Origin: Spirosoma lacussanchae
Lineage (GTDB): Bacteria; Bacteroidota; Bacteroidia; Cytophagales; Spirosomataceae
Assembly (NCBI RefSeq): GCF_005870035.1
Contig: NZ_SWJG01000003.1
Coordinates: forward strand, 434,001 to 498,000
Reading direction: 5' to 3'
DNA length: 64,000 nucleotides
In this document: positions 8,810-16,308 of the stretch, one piece after another
Layout: every line of letters starts with the position of its first letter
How positions within the stretch are numbered: the stretch's first letter is position 1
Program-made: the position numbers and the translations under genes
The notes under the pieces: model-generated
What the model was told of the DNA's origin: nothing
The model's database searches: none
What the model saw: only the letters and a program-made list of their open reading frames with translations

Positions 8810-10174
8810 ATGACCATCCGCAATCGACTGACGCTGCTTTTTACGGCCATCGTATCGGGCTTACTGCTGGTATTCTGCGCTACGATCTACCTGGTTGCCG
8901 AACGGCATCGGGAGAACGAATTCCGCGAGCGCCTGCATGCCGAAGCACGAACCTCTGCCGAACTGCTGTTTGGGCCGGATACGATGGGGCGGCAGCTGTA
9001 TAAGCTGCTGGACAAGAACCATATGACCGTTCTGAACGATGAAGAAATTATAATTTACAACCACCGGAACCAGATCGTTTTTGAAAGCGGAACCGACTAC
9101 CTGACAGTATCGAAAAAACAACTCGACGACGTGCGGCTGCACAACAGCCTTTACTGGCGGGTAGGCCCGCGCGAAGTGGTGGGTGTCCGGTATTACGACC
9201 GCTACCACCGGCTGGTGGTGCTGGCGTCGGGCGTAGACAAGTACGGAGTCAGTAAGCAGCGGAATCTGGCCGGTTTGCTGACGGTGGGCTGGCTGCTGGC
9301 CACGGCCGTCGTATTTGGGGCGGGCCGGGTCTATGCCGGTCGGGCGTTGCAGCCGATTCGCCGGATTATCGATCGCATCGATACCATCACGGCCTCGCAG
9401 CTGGACCAGCGGCTGAAAGAAGGCCCCAACCCCGATGAGCTTACCCAACTGGCCCATCGCTTCAACCGGATGCTCGACCGGCTCGAAGATGCCTTTCAGC
9501 AGCAGCGTACCTTTGTCTCGCACGCATCCCACGAGCTGCGAACGCCCCTGACGGCCATTACCGGACAGCTTGAGGTGTCGCTGCTGGCCGATGATGACCT
9601 GACCGAGTTGCGCACAACCGTGGCCTCGGTACTAGACGACGTGCGTGATCTGAACCAGCTGACCAACGGCCTGCTGGCACTGGCTAATGTCAGCCTGGAC
9701 GAAAAAGCGGTGGTGACGGGCCCGGTAGCACTCGACGAACTGACCGAACAGGTCAGGGAAGAGTTGCTTCGGCTTCGGCCTGGTTACAGCGTACAGGTCG
9801 TTACCGGGCCGGCCGCGTCGGGTACCGATGGGTTTTGGGTAACGGGTAACGAACCCCTGCTCCGAACGGCGCTGTTCAACCTGATGGAGAACGGCGGCAA
9901 GTTTTCGCCCAGCCACGAGGTGAACGTGCAGCTGACGGCCGACCGGCACATGATCCAGCTGACGGTCCAGAACCAGGGCACTCCCATCGACCCCAGCGAA
10001 CTGCCTGATATATTCAAACCCTTCCGGCGGGGTACCAATGGCCGCGCTGTACCTGGCCACGGCATTGGTCTGTCGCTGACTCAGCGCATTATCCAGCTGC
10101 ACCGGGGCCGCATCACGGTCGAGTCGACCGCAGCGCGCGGCACCACCTTTCAGCTGATGCTCCCACGCGCCTGA
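8810..10174 (+). CDS. Sensor histidine kinase
   Basis: 454-residue transmembrane kinase that phosphorylates the preceding response regulator. Helices at about 8-30 and 152-172 bracket a periplasmic sensor region of about 120 residues. A HAMP linker follows (about 174-226, with GRALQPIRRI), then the HisKA domain with phospho-acceptor H241 (SHELRTPLTAI) and the HATPase_c domain (N-box LMENGGKFSP, G-box GHGIGLSLT). Complete and of usual length. The periplasmic domain has no recognisable ligand motif. Expression is probably coupled to the regulator through the 10-nt intergenic gap. Confidence 0.94.
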   Translation: MTIRNRLTLLFTAIVSGLLLVFCATIYLVAERHRENEFRERLHAEARTSAELLFGPDTMGRQLYKLLDKNHMTVLNDEEIIIYNHRNQIVFESGTDYLTVSKKQLDDVRLHNSLYWRVGPREVVGVRYYDRYHRLVVLASGVDKYGVSKQRNLAGLLTVGWLLATAVVFGAGRVYAGRALQPIRRIIDRIDTITASQLDQRLKEGPNPDELTQLAHRFNRMLDRLEDAFQQQRTFVSHASHELRTPLTAITGQLEVSLLADDDLTELRTTVASVLDDVRDLNQLTNGLLALANVSLDEKAVVTGPVALDELTEQVREELLRLRPGYSVQVVTGPAASGTDGFWVTGNEPLLRTALFNLMENGGKFSPSHEVNVQLTADRHMIQLTVQNQGTPIDPSELPDIFKPFRRGTNGRAVPGHGIGLSLTQRIIQLHRGRITVESTAARGTTFQLMLPRA

Positions 10175-10274
10175 AGCGGGTGTTGCCTACTTTCTAATGG
10201 CTTTCTAACACGGGGTTAATGGGGCTCTAAAGCGGGTTGGAGACCTTTGTTTCCGCAACCGACCGCTAGTAGCC

Positions 10275-10604
10275 ATGAACCAATACATTCTCGATTACTC
10301 CAATCCAGGCAGAGCGAAGCGCCGTTCTGGCCGCAATTTCCGGGCGCGGTTGCGCATGTATCGGGTCTATCGTCGGATGCTTATGCTGCTGAGCGGCCTC
10401 GTCTGTGGCATCTCTTTGCTCAGCCTGGCCCATCAGCGTACCGAAACGCAGCTGATTCAGCAGCGATACGATGCGCAGCTGATTCAGTACGACTCGTTGC
10501 TGGCCGCCAAGCTGGAAGTAGATCAGCAGCTGGCCAAGGTGTACCGCCGGCTGTCGCTCGAGCCCCGAACCGACCGCGTGCGCTACGCACCCAGCCGAGA
10601 CTGA
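10275..10604 (+). CDS. Small membrane-anchored coiled-coil protein, unknown
   Basis: 109 residues. A very basic N-terminus (about 12-34, rich in Arg) precedes one transmembrane helix (about 35-52, MLMLLSGLVCGISLLSLA). A Gln/Leu-rich coiled coil follows (about 53-92, ending before LSLEPRTDRV). The layout (short cytoplasmic tail, one helix, periplasmic coil) resembles FtsL/DivIC-type small proteins, but no family is recognised. It lies downstream of the two-component genes and upstream of a prohibitin-like lipoprotein, all on the same strand. ATG 10275 is the only sensible start. Confidence 0.6.
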   Translation: MNQYILDYSNPGRAKRRSGRNFRARLRMYRVYRRMLMLLSGLVCGISLLSLAHQRTETQLIQQRYDAQLIQYDSLLAAKLEVDQQLAKVYRRLSLEPRTDRVRYAPSRD

Positions 10605-10681
10605 CCACCGGCTGTTTTCGGTCGTGTGTATCCGGCAGGCGCCGATTCATCTAATCAGACCATCAATTTATCACAACAGCC

Positions 10682-11467
10682 ATGAAACCGACCATCATTC
10701 TGCCTATTGGCTTGGCGGTACTAACCCTGAGCAGTTGCGCCATCGTCCGGCAGGGCGAAGTGGGCGTCAGACGAACGCTTGGGAAAATAAACCCGCAAAC
10801 CCTGCCCGAAGGCGTACAGCTTTTTAACCCGATTCTGACGCGGGTCATCAAAATTCCGACGCGAACCGTCAATCTCGAAGTGCGTGCTCCGCTGCCTTCC
10901 AGAGAAGGCCTGACGGTACAGTCGGAAGTGTCGATTCTGTACCGCGTCGAAGGGAGCTATGCGCCCCGGATCGTGGAGCAGATCGGGCCCGACTACGCCG
11001 AAGTGGTCATACTGCCCGTGTTTCGCTCGGCCGTAGCGGATGTATCGTCGCGGTACTTCGCCAAGGATATGCATACCGGACAACGGGCCGATATTGAACG
11101 GTCTATCCGGGAGGTGATGATGACCCAGCTCAAAGATCGGGGCTTTCTGATCGAGTCGGTGCTGCTCAAAAGCATTTCGTTACCCGCGGGCCTGACCAAA
11201 GCCATTGAAGACAAACTCGCGGCTGAGCAGGACGCGCAGCGCATGCAGTTTGTGCTGGACAAAGAACGGCAGGAGGCCCAGCGCCGAATCATCGAAGCCG
11301 AAGGCACCCGCGACGCTCAGCGGATTATCAACGAAGGGCTAACGCCCATGCTGATTCAGTTCAAGGCCATCGAAGCCTTCAACAAGCTGTCGACCTCGCC
11401 TAATAGTAAAGTGATTATCACCAACGGTAACTCCCCCCTGATGCTGTCGGCAGGCAGCGTTCAGTAA
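10682..11467 (+). CDS. Prohibitin-family (SPFH/Band 7) lipoprotein
   Basis: 261 residues. Begins with a lipoprotein signal (lipobox LSSC, Cys19), then an SPFH/Band 7 domain (about 20-190, with QGEVGVRRTLG, EGLTVQSEVSILYRV and the RDI-like segment LKDRGFLIESVLLKSI). A charged Ala/Glu/Gln-rich helix (about 178-215) typical of prohibitins drives ring formation. SPFH proteins scaffold membrane microdomains and modulate membrane proteases. Unlike FtsH-associated HflK/HflC it has a lipobox rather than a transmembrane anchor, so it would sit on the periplasmic face of a membrane. It is followed after 23 nt by a TerB-like gene, suggesting co-transcription. Confidence 0.9.
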   Translation: MKPTIILPIGLAVLTLSSCAIVRQGEVGVRRTLGKINPQTLPEGVQLFNPILTRVIKIPTRTVNLEVRAPLPSREGLTVQSEVSILYRVEGSYAPRIVEQIGPDYAEVVILPVFRSAVADVSSRYFAKDMHTGQRADIERSIREVMMTQLKDRGFLIESVLLKSISLPAGLTKAIEDKLAAEQDAQRMQFVLDKERQEAQRRIIEAEGTRDAQRIINEGLTPMLIQFKAIEAFNKLSTSPNSKVIITNGNSPLMLSAGSVQ

Positions 11468-11490
11468 ACAACACATAAACCTTTAATCAT

Positions 11491-11886
11491 ATGGAAGCTA
11501 ACAAAGTAGGTAGTAAAGCAGCGCCCCTGACCGCTGCGCCCGCCGATCTGTACCTGGGCCTGGGTAACGTTGTTTACGCGCTGGCCAAAGTAGACGGGCG
11601 TATTGATCCCGAAGAAACCAGGCTGGCCCGTCAGCTGCTGGGCGAACAACCTTACGGCGAGCTAGCGCTCCACACGTTTTTTTTGCTGGAGAACTGCGCC
11701 GTTCCGGTAGAGGAAGCCTATGATTTTGCGCTACGGCGGTTTGTCAACCACCGAAAATTTCTGACTGCGCCAATGGAAAAACGCTTTGTAAAGATCCTGC
11801 TGCAAATTGCCGAAGCGCACAATAACACATCTGCGCGGGAGCTGGAACTCATCCAGCGGTTCCGGCACGACCTCGGTCGTCTGTAA
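11491..11886 (+). CDS. TerB-like helical protein
   Basis: 131 residues, all helical. The central pattern (GNVVYALAKVDGRIDPEETRLARQLL, here about residues 25-50, paired acidic positions D35 and D39/E41) matches the metal-binding helical bundle of TerB/DjlA-N type proteins. A second related half follows (about 80-125). TerB-like proteins occur in stress-response or membrane-associated complexes; tellurite resistance itself is not implied. It lies immediately downstream of the prohibitin gene and ends at a strong terminator. Confidence 0.7.
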   Translation: MEANKVGSKAAPLTAAPADLYLGLGNVVYALAKVDGRIDPEETRLARQLLGEQPYGELALHTFFLLENCAVPVEEAYDFALRRFVNHRKFLTAPMEKRFVKILLQIAEAHNNTSARELELIQRFRHDLGRL

Positions 11887-11920
11887 AAACCGCCTGGTAC
11901 CGATGTGAAGTTACGTTCAC

Positions 11921-11957
11921 AACACAGCCGCCTGATTGATAACCAGGCGGCTGTGTT
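11921..11957. terminator. Hairpin terminator after the TerB-like gene
   Basis: Perfect 14-bp inverted repeat (AACACAGCCGCCTG, loop of 9 nt, matching right arm), 35 nt after the stop codon and between convergent genes. Confidence 0.75.
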
Positions 11958-11989
11958 ATGAAGGAAAGCCGTTGATAGGCCAAGGCTGG

Positions 11990-12202
11990 CTAGTGCGTTT
12001 GAGTCGGCCAGGTTTCCAGACCGGCCGCAATGCGCAGGGCTCGCTGGGTATCCTCCCAGTAGAACCCGCTTTCGTAGCCGGTGCTCATACGGTCGCAGGT
12101 TTCGAGAAAGTCATTGGCTGCATCGAACCGCTCTTGCGGCAGCGATGACCGATCGGGTTGTTCAGTTGGAGCTTCCATGTCAGCTTGCTGGTAAATAGAC
12201 AT
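11990..12202 (-). CDS. Small hypothetical protein
   Basis: 70 residues, acidic, with no signal peptide or membrane helix. Contains a probable helical segment (ERFDAANDFLETCDRMS) followed by an aromatic patch (GFYWEDTQRALRIAAGLE). No family recognised. It is convergent with the TerB-like gene and shares the terminator between them. Sensible codon use and an ATG start support it, but it remains unproven. Confidence 0.45.
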   Translation of the reverse strand: MSIYQQADMEAPTEQPDRSSLPQERFDAANDFLETCDRMSTGYESGFYWEDTQRALRIAAGLETWPTQTH

Positions 12203-12294
12203 CCCAAACTCAGACCTGTCAACGATACAAGACGGTTATGCCGCTGTGTCTGGCTGATGGGTTGGCCGGCAAGCTAGGCTATTCTCAGGAGAAT

Positions 12295-12909
12295 TTAGTA
12301 TTTCTTACCGATGAGATAGTTGATCCCCAGTTGCGGCTGAATCAGCGGCTGATCCAGCCATTGCTGGTAGCTGAGGGCCAGATCGATCCGGAGTGTGGCG
12401 CTTATACCGGCACTCACCCCTGCTCCGCCCGAAAAAACACCTACTGATCTGGATACCCCTGTTCCGCGTATACGGGCCGTACCATTTATGGTTACAGGAC
12501 CATTTGGGGTGTTGACTATACTCGTTGTGGTCTGGCTCTCGCCCCCGGATAACGATCGGCTCCCAAACTGGTAGGAGGCCGTCAGAAATGGCGAAAAACG
12601 GGTGCGGCTGATCTGGTAGCGAGCTATCGGCCCTACCGTATAGGTTTGGCTGCGAACCGACCTGAACCATTCCTGACTGCCCGACGCACCCAGTCCCAGC
12701 AGAAGCCGGTTGGCAATGAAATAGCCGGCATACAACTGGGCTGTACTGTTATTCTCCAGAATGAGACCTTTTGAATACCCCGCGTGTATACCCACTGACC
12801 AGCTCCCTTTCGCGTAAGCGGACGTAAACGCGTTGCCGGTTTTTGATGGCTGTTGAGCCTGCAAAGAACCACACAGGCATAGAAAACAAAGGAGCAGGGC
12901 TTTTTTCAT
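12295..12909 (-). CDS. Outer-membrane beta-barrel protein
   Basis: 204 residues with a signal peptide (MKKALLLCFLCLCGSLQAQ). The mature part shows alternating aromatic and hydrophobic strands with Gly-rich turns (SVGIHAGYSKGL, AQLYAGYFIANRLLLGLG, ISRTRFSPFLTASYQFGSR, RIDLALSYQQWL) and ends in a short aromatic/hydrophobic strand (LGINYLIGKKY). This is the pattern of a small 8-stranded OmpW/OMP_b-brl-like barrel of the outer membrane. Function unknown. The region upstream (12910-13075) contains an AT-rich patch but no clear promoter box. Confidence 0.8.
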   Translation of the reverse strand: MKKALLLCFLCLCGSLQAQQPSKTGNAFTSAYAKGSWSVGIHAGYSKGLILENNSTAQLYAGYFIANRLLLGLGASGSQEWFRSVRSQTYTVGPIARYQISRTRFSPFLTASYQFGSRSLSGGESQTTTSIVNTPNGPVTINGTARIRGTGVSRSVGVFSGGAGVSAGISATLRIDLALSYQQWLDQPLIQPQLGINYLIGKKY

Positions 12910-13075
12910 GATGTGCGTTTAGCCCTCTAACGCAACACCGCCACGATTTTATTATACTATATTTATTACAAGGTAACTTTTCGTTATCTGTCGGCTGCAA
13001 CCTGAAACAGCCGGGTGCCCTGATCGAACTATGCCAGCACCCGGCCGTTCAGCGTACCTGTTTTGGCTGGGCAGG

Positions 13076-13708
13076 CTATACCAGTTCCGTGAATAACTCC
13101 TCGTGTGGTTTACGTACTTTCGGTGCTTTAGCCAGAAAATCTTTGGCTTCGTCGCGGTAGCCGAGTGCCATCACCAACACGCTGGTGAGGTTCTTTCCGG
13201 GCAGGCCCAGCAATTCGTCGAGGGCGGTGGCGTTGAAACCTTCTATGGGGCAGGAGTCCACTTCTTCAACGGCGGCCGCTACCAGTCCGAAGCCCAGCGC
13301 AATATAGGCCTGGCGAGCGGTCCAGTTCCTGAGTTCATCGGCACTTCGGGTCAGCAGAGATCCTTTTATGGACGTGGAAAAGCCGTTCAGCGACTCGACG
13401 GGTATAGCGCGGGTTTGCGCAATGCGCTGCATGTAGGTGTCGATATGGTCGGCGCTTACCGTCAGCTGCGAGGCAAAAATCAGGATGTGCGATCCGTCGA
13501 CGATCTGCGGCTGCGGACACGCCAGTTCGTGTATTTTGGCTTTCAGGACCGGGTCTGACACCACCAGGATTTCGTAAGGCTGGAGGCCAACCGAAGAGGC
13601 CGATAGCCGGATTGCTTCCAGAATGGCGTTTACTTTCTCCGGAGCTACTACCTGCCCGTTCATATTCTTGACGGCATAGCGCCAGTGGAGTGCATCGGCA
13701 AAATTCAT
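13076..13708 (-). CDS. Nitroreductase-family NAD(P)H oxidoreductase
   Basis: 210-residue FMN enzyme of the NfsB/YfkO-like nitroreductase family. The N-terminal flavin-binding motif RYAVK (residues 10-14) is present, as are the SASSVGLQPYEILVV segment and a late GYRDEAKDF loop. Such enzymes reduce quinones, nitro compounds or reactive electrophiles in the cytoplasm using NAD(P)H. It is divergent from an HxlR-type regulator with a 38-nt palindrome between the two starts, so it is very probably that regulator's target. Start ATG 13708 gives the standard family N-terminus (MNFADALHWRYA). Confidence 0.9.
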   Translation of the reverse strand: MNFADALHWRYAVKNMNGQVVAPEKVNAILEAIRLSASSVGLQPYEILVVSDPVLKAKIHELACPQPQIVDGSHILIFASQLTVSADHIDTYMQRIAQTRAIPVESLNGFSTSIKGSLLTRSADELRNWTARQAYIALGFGLVAAAVEEVDSCPIEGFNATALDELLGLPGKNLTSVLVMALGYRDEAKDFLAKAPKVRKPHEELFTELV

Positions 13709-13743
13709 ATCTATATATTTAAAAGTTTGAAACTATTTGCCTG

Positions 13744-13751
13744 CAAAATTA
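13744..13751 (-). promoter_or_regulatory. -7 promoter box of the nitroreductase gene
   Basis: TAATTTTG on the minus strand fits TAnnTTTG exactly, 35 nt upstream of the ATG. A TTTTG lies 15 nt further upstream (13767-13771), shorter than the usual 19-21 nt spacing. Such a suboptimal promoter next to the palindromic operator would suit activation by the adjacent regulator. Confidence 0.5.
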
Positions 13752-13776
13752 TGTATGCCCGATATGCAAAAGATAG

Positions 13777-13814
13777 CACTATCCCAAAGGATACCGGTAT
13801 CCTTTGGGATAGTG
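13777..13814. promoter_or_regulatory. 38-nt perfect palindrome, probable HxlR operator
   Basis: Two perfect 19-nt arms (CACTATCCCAAAGGATACC and its reverse complement) with no spacer lie between the divergent nitroreductase and HxlR genes. Length and dyad symmetry fit binding of one or two HxlR dimers. The absence of a T-run and the location between two divergent starts argue against a terminator. Confidence 0.7.
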
Positions 13815-13837
13815 ATCATGCCTTAAAAACCAGGATT

Positions 13838-14197
13838 ATGGTAGCCGAACACGGACAAACGATTAGCCAGGCCGAATGCAAGCATAAGCTGGGTGGTGTT
13901 CATGACGCGCTGTATGTGCTCAGCGGAAAATGGAAGCTACCCATCGTTATTGCGCTGCACGCGGGACCCAAACGATTTGGTGAACTGCAGCGAGTTATCG
14001 GCGACATTACGCCTAAGCTGCTGTCGAAAGAGTTGAAAGAGCTGGAAATGAACGAGTTTGTGAAACGTCAGGTATACGCCAGCACACCCGTCCTGATCGA
14101 GTACGAGCTGACCCAGTACGGCCGCTCGCTCGACGGTATCATTCAGGAACTTTGTATTTGGGGGATACAGCACCGCGCCCGGATTCAGTCCCGGTAA
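13838..14197 (+). CDS. HxlR-family redox-type transcriptional regulator
   Basis: 119-residue winged-helix DNA-binding protein of the HxlR/DUF24 family, acting as a dimer. The core motif is VLSGKWKLPIVIALHAGPKRFGEL (about 28-50), then the recognition-helix region GDITPKLLSKELKELE. A Cys at position 14 is where DUF24 redox sensors (for example HypR of Bacillus) carry their reactive thiol; a second Cys is at 106. ATG 13838 is chosen because earlier in-frame starts would place the perfect palindrome inside the coding region. It probably regulates the divergent nitroreductase and itself. Confidence 0.88.
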   Translation: MVAEHGQTISQAECKHKLGGVHDALYVLSGKWKLPIVIALHAGPKRFGELQRVIGDITPKLLSKELKELEMNEFVKRQVYASTPVLIEYELTQYGRSLDGIIQELCIWGIQHRARIQSR

Positions 14198-14239
14198 GCG
14201 ACCCCGGTGGAGCAGGTGCCCTCAACCGGAAAAAGCCGC

Positions 14240-14653
14240 CTATTTTTTAGCCCGGACGGTTTTTACCTGGTCGGCAGTTACGGCCTCGGCCTTGTTGCCG
14301 AAACTGCTGCGGATGTAAGTCAGCACATCGGCAATTTGCTGGTCGCTCAGAAAATCGTGGGCGGGCATCGCGTTGTCGTAGACCTCGCCTTCGATCTCCT
14401 GGCCCTGTAAGCCGTTCAGCAATACGTTGATGAGCCGGGTTTTATCGCCCGTGACCCAGGCGGTATTGCGCAGGGGCGGATTCAGGTTCGGTACGCCTGA
14501 GCCGTTGGCCTGGTGGCAGGTAAGGCAATGTTGCTCGTATAGCAGTTGGCCGGGCGTTTTGGTAGCCACCCTGGCCGTTGAAGCTGGTTTGGTAGTCTGG
14601 GCCATAACCCCGGATACGAGGAGGCAGAAAAGAAAAGCAAGCCGTTGTTTCAT
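14240..14653 (-). CDS. Periplasmic c-type cytochrome
   Basis: 137 residues with a signal peptide (MKQRLAFLFCLLVSGVMAQ) and one class I cytochrome c domain. Heme attachment CLTCH (C43, C46, H47), sixth ligand probably M96 (NAMPAHD), and a C-terminal helix (QIADVLTYIRSSFG). This is a mono-heme electron carrier of the periplasm, resembling domains fused to or working with dehydrogenases and oxidases. It lies 33 nt downstream of gldD on the same strand, so the two may be co-transcribed. Confidence 0.92.
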   Translation of the reverse strand: MKQRLAFLFCLLVSGVMAQTTKPASTARVATKTPGQLLYEQHCLTCHQANGSGVPNLNPPLRNTAWVTGDKTRLINVLLNGLQGQEIEGEVYDNAMPAHDFLSDQQIADVLTYIRSSFGNKAEAVTADQVKTVRAKK

Positions 14654-14686
14654 AGTTGTGTCGATTACCGCAGCTGGTTAGCCCGG

Positions 14687-15277
14687 TCAGCGCCATTTCA
14701 GGGTATTCAGCAGGTGCAGAACGTCCTTGCGAATATACTGGATGACGGGCTGTAACGAGTCGTTTTGGGTAGCGGTGTTGAAGTATAACGCGCCCCGCAG
14801 GAAATGGGTTGTTGAATCGGTAACGACAAACTGTACCTGGCTCGGCACCTCGCCCGACAGATCGATCAGGCTGGCTTCCATGCCGGATTTGAGCCGGATC
14901 TTGCGCTGCTCAATGGCGTAGGCTTTGATGTTATGCCGCGCGGCCAGCTTGTACGAATCTTCGAGCATGGCCCGCAGGCGGTTTACGTCATGGCCAACCG
15001 GTTTGTAGGTCAGCTGCACACTGGCCTGAAAAGCCGGGTAATGAATAAATATCCAGTGTGGTTCTGATCGGGCAAACGTATCGGGCAGAATCCGGGCTAT
15101 TTTATTGTAGTCAAACTGGTACGGGTGGGCTGGCGGCAGCGGCTGATAACGCGCAACGGGCAGATCGATGCGGGGATACCCTTTGGGTTTGGGTACGTAG
15201 GAATCAGACCTATCGGTACCACAGGCTGCCAGTACGAGCAGAAACCCAAACAATAAGCAGGAGCGAAGGTGTTTCAT
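14687..15277 (-). CDS. gldD: Gliding motility lipoprotein GldD
   Basis: 196-residue lipoprotein with lipobox LAAC (Cys about 16). It contains the hallmark GldD segment YVPKPKGYPRIDLP just after the lipid anchor. GldD is required for gliding in Flavobacterium and is among the proteins linked to type IX secretion and surface adhesin movement. ATG 15277 is used because it starts the lipoprotein signal (MKHLRSCLLFGFLLVLAAC). Other gld genes are not nearby, but porU and porV in this window belong to the same machinery. The minus-strand promoter box at 15334-15341 probably serves it. Confidence 0.88.
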   Translation of the reverse strand: MKHLRSCLLFGFLLVLAACGTDRSDSYVPKPKGYPRIDLPVARYQPLPPAHPYQFDYNKIARILPDTFARSEPHWIFIHYPAFQASVQLTYKPVGHDVNRLRAMLEDSYKLAARHNIKAYAIEQRKIRLKSGMEASLIDLSGEVPSQVQFVVTDSTTHFLRGALYFNTATQNDSLQPVIQYIRKDVLHLLNTLKWR

Positions 15278-15333
15278 AAGAAGTGCAATGCTAAACAAAC
15301 GTTTACGGTTCCTGTCTTATTTCTCCTGATTCC

Positions 15334-15341
15334 CAAACCTA
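15334..15341 (-). promoter_or_regulatory. -7 promoter box of gldD
   Basis: TAGGTTTG on the minus strand matches TAnnTTTG, 56 nt upstream of the gldD ATG. A TTTA lies about 19 nt further upstream as a weak -33 box. Confidence 0.5.
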
Positions 15342-15386
15342 AATAAGCGTTCGGGTCTTTTAAAGATGAACAATGCTGACTAACCA

Positions 15387-16256
15387 ATGAAAAAACGCCC
15401 CGCCTGGTTTGCACCCGTGAAAAATTTTATCCTGATTGTAGCCGGTATTTTGAGTGCCGGTATGGGTCTCAAGGGCTTTCTGCTGTCGAGCCGCTTCATT
15501 GACGGGGGCGTTACGGGCGTCTCCATGTTACTGGCCGATATACTCAGCCTGCCGCTGGCGGTGCTGATTCCAGCCATCAATTTACCCTTTATCGTGCTCG
15601 GTTACCGACAGATCGGTGGTCCCTTTGCCATCAAAAGCGCCGTAGCTATTGCCGGATTGGCGGTGTGCGTGGCCGTGGTACCCTACCCCGACGTTACCCC
15701 CGACCTGCTGCTGACATCTGTCTTTGGCGGCTTCTTTATCGGGCTGGGTATTGGTCTGGCCATGCGGGGCGGGGCCGTGCTGGACGGTACCGAAATAGCG
15801 GCTTTACTGATCAGTAGAACCAGTAATTTGTTGAAGATCAGTGATGTTATCTTGCTGATGAACGTGGTAATCTTCGGCCTGGCCGCTTTCTTTCTGACCA
15901 TTGAGCAGGCGCTCTACTCCATTATCACCTACTTTGCCGCTTCCAAGATGATCGATTTCCTGGTGCACGGTCTCGAGGAGTATACGGCTGTGATGATCGT
16001 TTCGCCCCAGCACCTGCTTATTCATGATCAGCTGGCCGAGATGGGCTGGGGGGTTACTGTGCTGGCTGGCCATCAGGGTTATGGCAAACATGGCGTACGG
16101 GAACAGGCGCAGGACGTGCTGTATACGGTAATTACCCGGCTGGAAATAGGACGGCTCAAAGCCATCATCAACGAACTTGACCCCAACGCTTTTGTGATCC
16201 AGTACGGCATCAACGACGTGTCGAACGGAAAGGTGAAAAGTATGCCGCTGCATTAA
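15387..16256 (+). CDS. YitT family membrane protein
   Basis: 289 residues. The N-terminal half has five or six transmembrane helices (YitT_membrane/DUF161; GLKGFLLSSRFIDGGVTGVSMLLADI, here about 28-53, and the MRGGAVLDGTEIAALLIS segment). The last 80-90 residues form the soluble DUF2179 domain (HGLEEYTAVMIVS, GVTVLAGHQGYGK, LDPNAFVIQYGINDV). Widespread in bacteria; transport is suspected but no substrate is established. Ends just before a near loop-free hairpin shared with convergent glpK. Confidence 0.92.
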   Translation: MKKRPAWFAPVKNFILIVAGILSAGMGLKGFLLSSRFIDGGVTGVSMLLADILSLPLAVLIPAINLPFIVLGYRQIGGPFAIKSAVAIAGLAVCVAVVPYPDVTPDLLLTSVFGGFFIGLGIGLAMRGGAVLDGTEIAALLISRTSNLLKISDVILLMNVVIFGLAAFFLTIEQALYSIITYFAASKMIDFLVHGLEEYTAVMIVSPQHLLIHDQLAEMGWGVTVLAGHQGYGKHGVREQAQDVLYTVITRLEIGRLKAIINELDPNAFVIQYGINDVSNGKVKSMPLH

Positions 16257-16261
16257 TTTTT

Positions 16262-16302
16262 CGCATCGGGTGCAGATACCCTGGGTATCTGCACCCGATG
16301 CG
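16262..16302. terminator. Bidirectional terminator, 20-bp stem with 1-nt centre
   Basis: Perfect 20-bp inverted repeat (arms 16262-16281 and 16283-16302) separated by a single T, between convergent yitT-like and glpK genes, just beyond both stops. Confidence 0.8.
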
Positions 16303-16308
16303 AGCTGG

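Noticed and set aside
10247-10654. A 135-codon frame overlapping the small coiled-coil membrane protein
   Set aside because: The other frame has a transmembrane helix and coiled coil; this one is Arg/Pro/Ala-rich without pattern.
13777-13814. The 38-nt palindrome as a terminator
   Set aside because: It lies between divergent starts, not at a gene end, and has no T-run.
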